Assembly (NCBI GenBank): GCA_027659245.1
Contig: JAQDPW010000035.1
Span: 1-11,822 of the forward strand
Direction of reading: 5' to 3'
DNA: 11,822 bases
Source of the DNA: Streptococcaceae bacterium AM104-57
GTDB taxonomy: Bacteria > Bacillota > Bacilli > Lactobacillales > Streptococcaceae
Shown here piece after piece: positions 1 to 6,359 of the stretch; the stretch's first letter is position 1; the number at the start of each line of letters is the position of its first letter. The notes beneath the pieces were generated by a model, which had not been told where the DNA came from, ran no database searches, and saw only the letters and a program-made list of their open reading frames with translations. The position numbers and the translations under genes are program-made.

Positions 1-60
1 TCCAACTACGGAAATGCTCGTTTTTTTTGATAGTTAGAAGTGGGTTTTTGCCCAGCCTCG
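1..60 (-). repeat. 3'-end repeat element (GAGGYTGGGCAAAAA family), truncated by window edge
   Basis: On the minus strand, 6 nt after the stop codon of the LysM gene, the sequence reads GAGGCTGGGCAAAAA (59 down to 45), followed by a small TGGG/CCCA hairpin (41-54). A related copy, GAGGTTGGGCAAAAA, starts 6 nt after the stop of the last gene (11767-11781). On the plus strand, positions 1-20 followed by eight T residues (21-28) look like the descending arm and U-tract of an intrinsic terminator whose other arm lies left of the window. The element is therefore probably a bidirectional terminator or long hairpin between convergent genes. The partner arm cannot be seen, so the fold is inferred. Confidence 0.5.
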
Positions 61-65
61 TATTC

Positions 66-674
66 TTAATACCAGCCGTTGTTAAGCCAGAAGTTCTTAG
101 CAGCTGCCCATGAACCGTAACGTCCTGCAACGTAAGCATCTGCTACACGTTCTTGGTTTTCAGCTGAGTAGTCACCGTTCAAGTATGAATCTGTCAATTG
201 GTAACGTCCGATGTAACGTCCGTTTGTAGCTGTGTAGCTACCACCTGATTCTTTTTGAGCGATCCATTCTTTAGCTTCTGCTTCAGATCCGCTGACGGTT
301 GAAGTTGATTCTGAAGTTTCTTCTGCTACAGTTACGCTTGCTGCTGGTGCTTCATAAGTTGTTGTTTCAGTAGCTACAGGTGCTGCTACTGGAGCTTCTG
401 CTGTCGCAGCTGAAGTAGTTGAAGTTGCTGGTGCTTCACCATCAATAACCAATACTTGGTCTACATAGATCAAATGAATATCTTTAATCTTATTTTTTTC
501 TGCCAATTTTTCAACAGTTGTATTGTATTTTTCAGCGATTCCTGATAGAGTGTCACCTGATTTTACTGTGTAAGTTGTTGTTTCTTGTGCAAAAGCAAGT
601 GATGGTGCAAGGAAAGCAAGCGCTGCTGCTACTCCTACAAGTCCTGTTTTAATTTTGTTAGTTGTTGATTTCAT
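66..674 (-). CDS. Secreted LysM peptidoglycan-binding protein with transglycosylase-like C-terminal domain
   Basis: The 202-residue product starts with a Sec signal peptide (positive MKSTTNKIK, hydrophobic core, predicted cleavage after AFA at about residue 29). One LysM domain follows (about 33-77, with YTVKSGDTLSGIA), which binds GlcNAc-containing glycan in the cell wall. Residues 80-130 are a Thr/Ala/Glu-rich flexible linker. The C-terminus (about 131-202) has KESGG (Glu142), NGRYIGRYQL and a final WY, resembling the lysozyme/transglycosylase-like end of streptococcal and lactobacillar LysM/aggregation-promoting-type proteins; enzymatic activity is unproven. Codons are strongly biased (GCT, ACT, GAA), suggesting high expression. 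From memory, the pneumococcal homologue SP_0107 belongs to the WalRK (VicRK) cell-wall regulon. The start is supported by AGGAG upstream on the minus strand. The gene is divergent from sdaAB. Confidence 0.9.
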   Translation of the reverse strand: MKSTTNKIKTGLVGVAAALAFLAPSLAFAQETTTYTVKSGDTLSGIAEKYNTTVEKLAEKNKIKDIHLIYVDQVLVIDGEAPATSTTSAATAEAPVAAPVATETTTYEAPAASVTVAEETSESTSTVSGSEAEAKEWIAQKESGGSYTATNGRYIGRYQLTDSYLNGDYSAENQERVADAYVAGRYGSWAAAKNFWLNNGWY

Positions 675-706
675 TTAAAAAGTTTCTCCTTCTTTCTTAT
701 ATTTCC

Positions 707-760
707 ATCATACCCTACTATTATTACTGTTTCTTGACGTTTTTATGTAGAAATGTTACA
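707..760 (-). promoter_or_regulatory. Promoter of the LysM gene with possible WalR half-sites
   Basis: On the minus strand a good -10 box TATGAT (712-707) lies about 33 nt upstream of the start codon. No convincing -35 sits at 17 nt (AAGAAA there), as is common for activator-dependent promoters. Further upstream, TGTAAC (760-755) is followed after 5 nt by TACATA (749-744). The first half matches the WalR consensus TGTWAH; the second does not match in direct orientation. A second TGTAAC lies at 802-797. WalR control is suggested by what I recall of the pneumococcal homologue and is only weakly supported by these bases. Confidence 0.4.
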
Positions 761-785
761 AGACTATGTTTTATTTCACTTAAAT

Positions 786-809
786 AGCCTCTTTTTGTTA
801 CAAAAGGCT
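786..809. promoter_or_regulatory. Interrupted inverted repeat between divergent LysM and sdaAB promoters
   Basis: TTTTGT (793-798) and ACAAAA (800-805) form a perfect 6-bp dyad around a single T. Outer arms AGCC (786-789) and GGCT (806-809) extend it after a 3-nt bulge. There is no T-run on either side, so it does not look like a terminator. Its position between two divergent promoters fits a protein-binding site, but no regulator can be named. Confidence 0.3.
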
Positions 810-876
810 TGATTTTATAGGCTTTATGGGGATTTTAGATATTTTATCATGGAATTGAGCGCTTGCATCTAATCTT

Positions 877-909
877 TGATATAATAGAGTTAAGAATCTT
901 TTTAAGGGG
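877..909 (+). promoter_or_regulatory. Extended -10 promoter and RBS of sdaAB-sdaAA-HAD operon
   Basis: TG-A-TATAAT (877-885) is a textbook extended -10 element. The only -35 candidate is TTGAGC (855-860) at a long 19-nt spacing, which is tolerable with an extended -10. Transcription should start near 891-893, giving a leader of about 24 nt. The ribosome binding site AAGGGGA (903-909) is 6 nt from the ATG. The region upstream of the -10 contains an AGCGCT core followed by TGCA (859-867), resembling the right half of a CcpA cre site; the left half does not match. Confidence 0.75.
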
Positions 910-915
910 AAACAG

Positions 916-1587
916 ATGCAATCACTTCGTTTTCAATCTGTCTTTGATATCATTGGGCCAGTCATGATTGGCCCATCTAGTAGTCACACGGCAGGAGCTG
1001 TTCGTATCGGTAAAATCGTCTCTTCTATCTTTGACGATACTCCTACTGAGGTCGAATTCCAGCTTTTTAATTCTTTTGCAAAAACCTATCGAGGGCACGG
1101 AACTGACCTTGCCCTTGTCGCTGGAATCTTAGGAATGGATACAGATGATCCAGAAATCCCTAACAGTTTAGAAATCGCCCACAAGCGTGGCATCAAAATT
1201 GTCTGGACTATCCAGAAAGACAGTAACGCCCCTCACCCAAACACTACGAAAATCACTGTTAAGAATGAGCATAAGACCATCAGTGTGACAGGAATTTCAA
1301 TCGGTGGTGGAAATATCCAGGTAACAGAGCTCAATGGCTTTGCCGTATCCCTCAACATGAACACTCCTACCATCATCATCGTTCATCAGGATGTTCCAGG
1401 TATGATCGCTCACGTAACAGAGGCACTTTCACGCTATGGTATCAATATCGCCCAGATGAATGTGACTCGTGAAAAAGCTGGTGAAAAAGCCATTATGATT
1501 ATCGAAGTCGATAGTCGTAACTGTGAAGAATCTATCGAAGAAATTCGAAAAATCCCTCATCTCCACAATGTCAATTTCTTTAAATAG
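916..1587 (+). CDS. sdaAB: L-serine dehydratase, iron-sulfur-dependent, beta subunit
   Basis: Beta subunit of the two-subunit bacterial L-serine dehydratase (EC 4.3.1.17), which deaminates L-serine to pyruvate and ammonia in the cytosol. The 223-residue product shows the family N-terminal signature GPSSSHTAGAVRIG (19-32), the GHGTD motif (60-64) and PHPNT (106-110). A C-terminal ACT domain (about 151-223, with DVPGMIAHVTEALSRYGINI) is the usual site for ligand binding or subunit contact. Length is normal for the subunit. It is first in an operon: sdaAA begins 9 nt after the stop, with its ribosome binding site overlapping this stop codon, so the two subunits are likely translated in step. Upstream is a strong extended -10 promoter. 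Confidence 0.96.
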   Translation: MQSLRFQSVFDIIGPVMIGPSSSHTAGAVRIGKIVSSIFDDTPTEVEFQLFNSFAKTYRGHGTDLALVAGILGMDTDDPEIPNSLEIAHKRGIKIVWTIQKDSNAPHPNTTKITVKNEHKTISVTGISIGGGNIQVTELNGFAVSLNMNTPTIIIVHQDVPGMIAHVTEALSRYGINIAQMNVTREKAGEKAIMIIEVDSRNCEESIEEIRKIPHLHNVNFFK

Positions 1588-1595
1588 GAGGAAGC

Positions 1596-2468
1596 ATGTT
1601 TTATTCTATCAAAGAATTGGTCGAGCAGGCAGAACTGGACTTTCAGGGAAATGTCGCAGAACTCATGATTACAACAGAGTTTGAATTGACTGGTCGCGAA
1701 CGTGAAGAAGTCCTCCTTCTCATGGAACGCAATCTGGAAGTCATGAAAGCCTCTGTCCAACTTGGTCTTAATGAAAATAAATCTCGTAGTGGCCTGACAG
1801 GTGGAGATGCTGCCAAATTGGATCACTACATCAAAAACGGAAAGACCTTATCAGACTTTACTGTTTTGTCTGCCGCCCGTAACGCCATTGCCGTTAATGA
1901 GCACAATGCCAAGATGGGACTGGTCTGTGCAACACCTACTGCTGGTAGTGCAGGCTGCCTTCCAGCCGTTCTCACTGCTGCTATTGAAAAGTTGGATTTA
2001 ACTCATGAACAACAACTAGACTTTCTCTTTGCTGCTGGTGCTTTCGGACTCGTCATTGCTAACAACGCTTCTATCTCAGGAGCCGAAGGAGGCTGCCAGG
2101 CGGAGGTTGGCTCTGCTTCTGCCATGAGTGCCGCTGCCCTGACCTTAGCTGCTGGAGGAAGTCCCTATCAAGCTAGCCAGGCCTTGGCTTTTGTCATTAA
2201 AAATATGCTCGGTCTCATTTGTGACCCTGTTGCAGGCTTGGTTGAAGTTCCTTGTGTCAAGCGTAACGCTATGGGAGCAAGCTTTGCCTTCATCGCAGCC
2301 GATATGGCTCTGGCTGGAATTGAATCCAAAATTCCAGTTGATGAGGTCATTGACGCCATGTATCAAGTAGGTTCTAGCCTGCCAACTGCCTTTCGTGAAA
2401 CTGCTGAAGGAGGGCTCGCTGCCACACCTACAGGTCGTCGCCTTCAAAAAGAAATCTTCGGCGAATAA
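1596..2468 (+). CDS. sdaAA: L-serine dehydratase, iron-sulfur-dependent, alpha subunit
   Basis: Catalytic alpha subunit that carries the oxygen-sensitive [4Fe-4S] cluster binding and activating L-serine. The 290-residue product contains five cysteines: C111 and C121 (in CATPTAGSAGCLP), C167 (GAEGGCQAE), C209 and C220 (CDP and VPC). The last three have spacings of 42 and 11 residues, matching the cluster ligands I recall from characterised L-serine dehydratases, so the cluster site looks intact. SRSGLTGGDA (63-72) and GSASAMSAAAL (172-182) are further family signatures. AGGAGG (1586-1591) sits 4 nt before the ATG and overlaps the sdaAB stop. The HAD phosphatase follows 21 nt downstream in the same operon. 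Confidence 0.96.
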   Translation: MFYSIKELVEQAELDFQGNVAELMITTEFELTGREREEVLLLMERNLEVMKASVQLGLNENKSRSGLTGGDAAKLDHYIKNGKTLSDFTVLSAARNAIAVNEHNAKMGLVCATPTAGSAGCLPAVLTAAIEKLDLTHEQQLDFLFAAGAFGLVIANNASISGAEGGCQAEVGSASAMSAAALTLAAGGSPYQASQALAFVIKNMLGLICDPVAGLVEVPCVKRNAMGASFAFIAADMALAGIESKIPVDEVIDAMYQVGSSLPTAFRETAEGGLAATPTGRRLQKEIFGE

Positions 2469-2489
2469 CTTATCAAAATAGGAGAAAAC

Positions 2490-3131
2490 ATGACCTCTAT
2501 CACAGCTATCTTTTTCGATCTGGATGGAACCCTTGTTGACAGTTCTATCGGGATTCACAATGCCTTTACTCATACTTTTAAGGAACTGGGGGCGCCTAGT
2601 CCTGATGCCAAAACTATTCGTGGTTTTATGGGGCCACCCCTTGAAAGTAGTTTTGCGACCTGCCTGCCTAAAGAACAAATTTCTGAAGCCGTGCAGATAT
2701 ACCGTTCTTACTACAAGGCAAAAGGCATCCATGAAGCTCAGCTCTTCCCTCAGATTATAGAATTGCTTCAAGAACTATCCAAGAATTACCCTCTTTATAT
2801 CACCACGACAAAAAACACCCCAACCGCTCAGGATATGACTAAAAACTTTGGAATCTATCATTTCTTTGACGGCATCTATGGTTCAAGTCCTCAAGCCCTG
2901 CACAAGGCAGATGTCATCCGTCAGGCTCTGGAAACTCATCATCTAGCTCCTGAAACAGTCGTTATTATCGGAGATACCAAGTTTGATATGATTGGTGCCC
3001 AAGAAACTGGCATTAAAAAACTAGCGGTAACCTGGGGATTCGGTGAGGAGAAGGACCTCATGGACTATAATCCTGACTGGATTGCTCACCAAACAGAAGA
3101 TATTTTAAATCATTTACAGAAGAAAGATTAA
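2490..3131 (+). CDS. HAD-superfamily phosphatase (phosphoglycolate phosphatase / PpaX-like)
   Basis: Cytosolic Mg-dependent phosphohydrolase of the HAD superfamily, 213 residues. All four HAD motifs are visible: motif I DLDGT with nucleophile Asp10 and acid/base Asp12; motif II in YITTTKN (Thr105-107); motif III Lys139 (ALHKAD); motif IV GDTKFDMIGA (161-170) with Asp162 and Asp166. A helical cap at about 16-85 fits the Gph/PpaX subfamily. The natural substrate cannot be read from sequence; phosphoglycolate, pyrophosphate or a small sugar or nucleotide phosphate are all possible. The ribosome binding site AGGAGA (2480-2485) and the 21-nt gap from sdaAA place it as the third gene of the serine dehydratase operon, although no metabolic link to serine is evident. 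Confidence 0.92.
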   Translation: MTSITAIFFDLDGTLVDSSIGIHNAFTHTFKELGAPSPDAKTIRGFMGPPLESSFATCLPKEQISEAVQIYRSYYKAKGIHEAQLFPQIIELLQELSKNYPLYITTTKNTPTAQDMTKNFGIYHFFDGIYGSSPQALHKADVIRQALETHHLAPETVVIIGDTKFDMIGAQETGIKKLAVTWGFGEEKDLMDYNPDWIAHQTEDILNHLQKKD

Positions 3132-3135
3132 GCAA

Positions 3136-3180
3136 AAGACCCCCAAATCTAGCATCCTAGACTTGGGAGTCTTATTTTGT
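3136..3180. terminator. Bidirectional intrinsic terminator between HAD gene and DUF805 gene
   Basis: AAGAC-C-CCCAA (3136-3146) pairs with TTGGG-A-GTCTT across one mismatch (about 3163-3173). An inner TCTAG/CTAGA stem makes a long hairpin. On the plus strand it is followed by T-rich TATTTTGT; on the minus strand the stem runs into TTTTGC. It lies between convergent genes and can serve both. Confidence 0.85.
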
Positions 3181-3222
3181 TATGACTAAATGGTATCCAC
3201 TAAAACAGCTCTGTTGTTTCAT

Positions 3223-3675
3223 TTAATCAAAAGGCAGAGCTTCATCTTGAACGTCTCTTATTTCATCAGTCGTTGCTACTACTTCCTTTGTAGGTAAAGC
3301 TAACAAGATTAAAAGGATAACGCCTTCCAGCGAAAGCACAGGAAGAAAGATAAAACCACTTAAGATAGCTAGCAGTGGAATCAATTCGAAAAAAATGAAA
3401 GCCCAATGGAGGCCCGCATCACGTAAACGACGAACTTTTAAAGCAAGCCTAGGAATAAATAACACCATAAACAAAATGATATAAAGACTTAAGATAGCTA
3501 CTCCTAAAATAGGATCTGTTTCTTCGGTATCATTCAAAGCCATTTGAAACCAGAATATATAAAGGGGTAGGAACAAAATACTATTCATCAGCCAAACCCA
3601 CCAAAAGTCTGAACGTGTTGAACGGCCTGTAAAATCTGCATAGCCTTTAAAGAAATTTTTATATGCCTGAATCAT
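3223..3675 (-). CDS. DUF805 family membrane protein, copy 1
   Basis: A 150-residue inner-membrane protein of the DUF805 family, whose molecular function is unknown. Family marks are the N-terminal AYKNFFKGYADFTGRSTRSDFWW (about 4-26) and the cytoplasmic loop VRRLRDAG (81-88). About four hydrophobic segments are visible (28-46, 56-78, 92-112, 116-128), followed by a short acidic C-terminal tail. It is a paralogue of the gene 175 bp upstream (3851-4291): the N-termini are nearly identical, while the middles diverge. AGGAG precedes the ATG on the minus strand. It has its own promoter, and a terminator stands between it and its paralogue, so the two are probably transcribed separately. Confidence 0.88.
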   Translation of the reverse strand: MIQAYKNFFKGYADFTGRSTRSDFWWVWLMNSILFLPLYIFWFQMALNDTEETDPILGVAILSLYIILFMVLFIPRLALKVRRLRDAGLHWAFIFFELIPLLAILSGFIFLPVLSLEGVILLILLALPTKEVVATTDEIRDVQDEALPFD

Positions 3676-3707
3676 AAGTTACTCCTAATTATTTAGTTGT
3701 ATATTTT

Positions 3708-3736
3708 AGTCTATCAGATACTGCTAGAAATCACAA
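3708..3736 (-). promoter_or_regulatory. Promoter of DUF805 copy 1
   Basis: On the minus strand, -35 TTGTGA (3736-3731), a 17-nt spacer, and extended -10 TGA-TAGACT (3716-3708). The same layout (TTGTTA, 17 nt, TGA-TAAACT) occurs upstream of the paralogue, which supports both calls. Confidence 0.65.
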
Positions 3737-3740
3737 ATAT

Positions 3741-3787
3741 TTACATAATAAAACACTCCTCAATCCACAAATGGATATGGGAGTGTT
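3741..3787 (-). terminator. Intrinsic terminator after DUF805 copy 2
   Basis: AACACTCC (3752-3759) pairs with GGAGTGTT (3780-3787), with an inner TCCA/TGGA stem. On the minus strand the hairpin is followed by TTTATTATG. It should end the transcript of the 3851-4291 gene before the promoter of the downstream paralogue. Confidence 0.8.
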
Positions 3788-3850
3788 AGTGATTTACCTA
3801 CTAGTAGGAAGAATGCTAGTCAGCTAAATAGATGGTAAAGTTTGACTATC

Positions 3851-4291
3851 CTATTTGTTGTCTGGTTCTTCGAAAGGTGAAACTTCCACAACTTCTTCAA
3901 CTTCAACTTCTTCAGCTTTATTAAGGGTTACTACCTCTACTTCCTTGCTTGGCATAGCTAACAAGACTAGTAAAGCAATTCCTCCAACCATTGGGATAAA
4001 GCCAACGAAAATGAGTGCCCAATGGAAACCAGCGTCACGGAGACGACGAACTGTCAACGCAATCCAAGGCAAGAAAAGTGCCAGACCAAAAATCATATAG
4101 ATAATAGCAAAGCCACCCAAGGCAAGAAAAGCACCCTCGCTTCCTTCGCTAAATATAACATTAAAGTATGCTGAGTAGAGAGGGATAAGAAGTAGTATGT
4201 TTGTTAACCAAACCCACCAATACTCTGAACGTGTTGAACGACCTGTAAAATCTACATAACCTTTAAAGAAATTCTTATAAGCGTTAATCAT
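3851..4291 (-). CDS. DUF805 family membrane protein, copy 2
   Basis: A 146-residue membrane protein, paralogue of the 3223-3675 product. The first 30 residues differ at only a few positions (AYKNFFKGYVDFTGRSTRS, then WWVWLTN), and the VRRLRDAG loop (81-88) is conserved. Hydrophobic segments at about 28-46, 55-79 and 91-112 suggest three to four membrane passes. The C-terminal 30 residues are a Glu/Val-rich acidic tail, longer than in copy 1 and probably cytoplasmic. The ribosome binding site GGGAG lies 6-7 nt before the ATG. Promoter, leader and start region at the DNA level are also near-copies of those of the paralogue, indicating a tandem duplication including regulatory DNA. Function unknown. 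Confidence 0.88.
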   Translation of the reverse strand: MINAYKNFFKGYVDFTGRSTRSEYWWVWLTNILLLIPLYSAYFNVIFSEGSEGAFLALGGFAIIYMIFGLALFLPWIALTVRRLRDAGFHWALIFVGFIPMVGGIALLVLLAMPSKEVEVVTLNKAEEVEVEEVVEVSPFEEPDNK

Positions 4292-4320
4292 AAGTTACTC
4301 CCTAATTTTTTATTTACTAT

Positions 4321-4349
4321 AGTTTATCATATCTGTTCACTAATAACAA
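4321..4349 (-). promoter_or_regulatory. Promoter of DUF805 copy 2
   Basis: On the minus strand, -35 TTGTTA (4349-4344), a 17-nt spacer, then extended -10 TGA-TAAACT (4329-4321), about 30 nt before the start codon. Confidence 0.7.
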
Positions 4350-4390
4350 GTTTGTTCAAAAAACTCTGAAAGTCTATCCAAATCTAGAAA

Positions 4391-4435
4391 AAAGATACTA
4401 TCCCTTCCCTCCTATCAAAAAGAGTTCTAGGGATA
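4391..4435 (-). terminator. Probable terminator after the dehydratase gene
   Basis: On the minus strand, after the 4453 gene end, TATCCCT (4435-4429) pairs with AGGGATA (4405-4399) across a 23-nt loop. A TCTTTTTT tract follows (about 4396-4389). The long loop makes it a weaker candidate than the others here, but the T-tract and position fit. Confidence 0.6.
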
Positions 4436-4452
4436 ATACCTTAGTTTTGTTT

Positions 4453-6303
4453 TTATTCAACGTGAGTTGTTTCATTTGCAAAAGCGATAATGGCTTGCTT
4501 CAATTCATCTCCACTGAGAGTTCGGAACTCTTCAATTTTTTGGTCGATTGCTTCTAGAGGCATGACATTAACCTTACCAACGAAAATCTTATCCATAATC
4601 TGGTTATCAACAAGTTCTGTTGATACCAAGAGTTCTTCGTAGAGTTTTTCACCTGGACGGATTCCAACTTCAACGATTGGAATTTCGCTCTCAGTGTGTC
4701 CACTTAGAAGCACCATTTTCTTGGCCAAGTCATAAATCTTGACTGGTTTGCCCATATCAAGGATAAAGACTTCTCCATCTTTAGCATAAGCACCAGCATG
4801 GATGACCAGACGACTAGCTTCTGGAATGGTCATAAAGTAACGGGTCATGCGGAAGTCTGTCACCGTTACAGGCCCACCTTCAGCAATCTGACGTTCAAAG
4901 ACTGGAATGACACTACCACGGCTACCAAGAACATTCCCAAAACGAACTGCACAGTAGGTTGATTGGCTACGTTGGTTAAAGCCAGTGACAATCAACTCAG
5001 CCACGCGCTTGGTTGCTCCCATAACATTAGGTGGATTAACCGCCTTATCTGTCGAAATCATAACCATCTTAGGCACTTTGGCTTCATCAACAGCCTTAGC
5101 AACATTGTAGGTTCCACGGATATTGTTTTTGAAGGCTTCTTTTGGATTGCGCTCCATCATTGGAACGTGCTTGTGGGCAGCCGCATGATAAACAATAGCT
5201 GGCTTGTACTGCTCAAAGACTTGCAAGAGACGGTCATAGTCTTGAATATCCGCAATCACAGGTACATAATCAATCCCTTGGAACTTACGAATCAATTCAT
5301 GATAAACAAGGTAGATTGAGTTTTCCCCATGACCGAGCAAGACGATGCGTTCAGGATTGAAGCGACTAACTTGGCGACAGATTTCAGAACCGATTGAACC
5401 TCCAGCACCTGTGACCAAGATCGTCTTACCTGTCAGTTCTGCTCCCAGACGCGATTCGTCAAGACGAATTTCCTGACGGCCCAAAAGGTCTGTGATATCA
5501 ATTTTTTGGAACCCAGTACCTGTTTGGTGAAGTCCCTGAACAACAGTTTCAACCTTAGGCATCTTGTAACATTTGACACCCAGCTTATTACACATCTGCA
5601 AGATACGCTCATATTCTGACGGGTCAAGAGACGGAATCGCAACGATAACTCGCTCGATTTGATGGCGTTTGGCTAATTCAGGCAGATTGTCATAAGAGCC
5701 TAAAACAGGGATTCCACCGAGTTTTTGTCCCTTTTTCTTAGCATCCTTATCCAAAATACCAACAAGTTCCAAATCACTGGTTGGGTGTTGGTAGCTGTTC
5801 ATAAAGAGGGCTCCGCCATCACCAGCACCAATCAAGAAGGTTCGACGGTGTTCTCCATCGCCACTTCCTTTTTTGCGTCTAGAGTAGATTAACTGCCAAG
5901 TAATCCGTGGCAATAAAATCAAGAAGGTACTCAACAAGATAAAGAGAATGATGAAACGGATTGAAAAGAGGGGCAAGAAGGCATAACAAAGAAGATAAGA
6001 CAAGACACTGCTGACACTTACTCCGATGAATATCTTCATAAAGTCTGTGATTTTGCTATAACGACTAATACTAGCATTGAGCCCCCAGAATCCAATCATG
6101 ATTTGATAGAAAAGGAAGGTCAAGCTTGTATAGATGACATAGTCCACAGGAGCTGGATTGATCAATCCATAAAACAAGATATACGAAACAATGATTGAGG
6201 AAATCATGCTGGCAGCATCAAAAATCCCCCAAAAGACTTGTTTTTGTTGTTTATTTAACACTTCAACCAGATCAATTACATAATCTGTCATTTTTTTATT
6301 CAT
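4453..6303 (-). CDS. Membrane-bound nucleotide-sugar 4,6-dehydratase (CapD/FlaA1/PglF family)
   Basis: The 616-residue product has the long FlaA1/WbpM/PglF layout. Four or five N-terminal membrane segments lie between about 24 and 135. A Rossmann-like CoA-binding-type domain follows (GAGDGG at 159-164). The C-terminal extended SDR domain starts with the NAD(P) loop TGAGGSIGSE (298-307). The catalytic region STDKAVNPPNVMGATKR (417-433) has Thr418-Asp419-Lys420, Met428 in place of the usual SDR tyrosine, and Lys432, as in UDP-GlcNAc 4,6-dehydratases. It likely makes a 4-keto-6-deoxy sugar nucleotide. In Mitis-group streptococci this could feed the aminosugar AATGal of teichoic acid (from memory, R6 spr0092 has been proposed for this step); the aminotransferase is not in the window. 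AGGAGG (6320-6315) lies 11 nt before the start. The GT gene is 56 bp upstream on the same strand. Confidence 0.9.
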   Translation of the reverse strand: MNKKMTDYVIDLVEVLNKQQKQVFWGIFDAASMISSIIVSYILFYGLINPAPVDYVIYTSLTFLFYQIMIGFWGLNASISRYSKITDFMKIFIGVSVSSVLSYLLCYAFLPLFSIRFIILFILLSTFLILLPRITWQLIYSRRKKGSGDGEHRRTFLIGAGDGGALFMNSYQHPTSDLELVGILDKDAKKKGQKLGGIPVLGSYDNLPELAKRHQIERVIVAIPSLDPSEYERILQMCNKLGVKCYKMPKVETVVQGLHQTGTGFQKIDITDLLGRQEIRLDESRLGAELTGKTILVTGAGGSIGSEICRQVSRFNPERIVLLGHGENSIYLVYHELIRKFQGIDYVPVIADIQDYDRLLQVFEQYKPAIVYHAAAHKHVPMMERNPKEAFKNNIRGTYNVAKAVDEAKVPKMVMISTDKAVNPPNVMGATKRVAELIVTGFNQRSQSTYCAVRFGNVLGSRGSVIPVFERQIAEGGPVTVTDFRMTRYFMTIPEASRLVIHAGAYAKDGEVFILDMGKPVKIYDLAKKMVLLSGHTESEIPIVEVGIRPGEKLYEELLVSTELVDNQIMDKIFVGKVNVMPLEAIDQKIEEFRTLSGDELKQAIIAFANETTHVE

Positions 6304-6335
6304 GTGAATGGTATCCTCCTACACAGAGAAAATGT

Positions 6336-6357
6336 TTTCTTAAACATGCTTAAGAAA
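6336..6357 (-). other. Intercistronic hairpin between GT and dehydratase genes
   Basis: TTTCTTAA (6336-6343) and TTAAGAAA (6350-6357) form a perfect 8-bp stem with a 6-nt loop, 2 nt after the GT stop codon on the minus strand. The stem is AT-rich and followed by ACATTTTC, so it would be a weak terminator or attenuator, or an mRNA-end or processing structure setting the ratio of the two products. The role is inferred. Confidence 0.45.
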
Positions 6358-6359
6358 TC

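Noticed and set aside
855..868. Possible CcpA cre site upstream of sdaAB
   Set aside because: AGCGCT and the right-hand TGCA match, but the left half (ATTG in place of TGAA) does not; too weak to list as a separate feature.
2145..2771. 208-residue minus-strand open frame across the end of sdaAA and start of the HAD gene
   Set aside because: It is antisense to two well-supported genes, has no ribosome binding site or promoter, and shows no family motif; it is a by-product of their codon use.
3855..4100. Plus-strand open frame rich in Ser/Thr opposite DUF805 copy 2
   Set aside because: Its low-complexity Ser/Thr run is simply the antisense reading of the Glu/Val-rich acidic tail, and no start signals precede it.
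4963..5319. 118-residue plus-strand open frame inside the dehydratase gene
   Set aside because: It is antisense to the conserved SDR domain, has no ribosome binding site and lacks recognisable domains.
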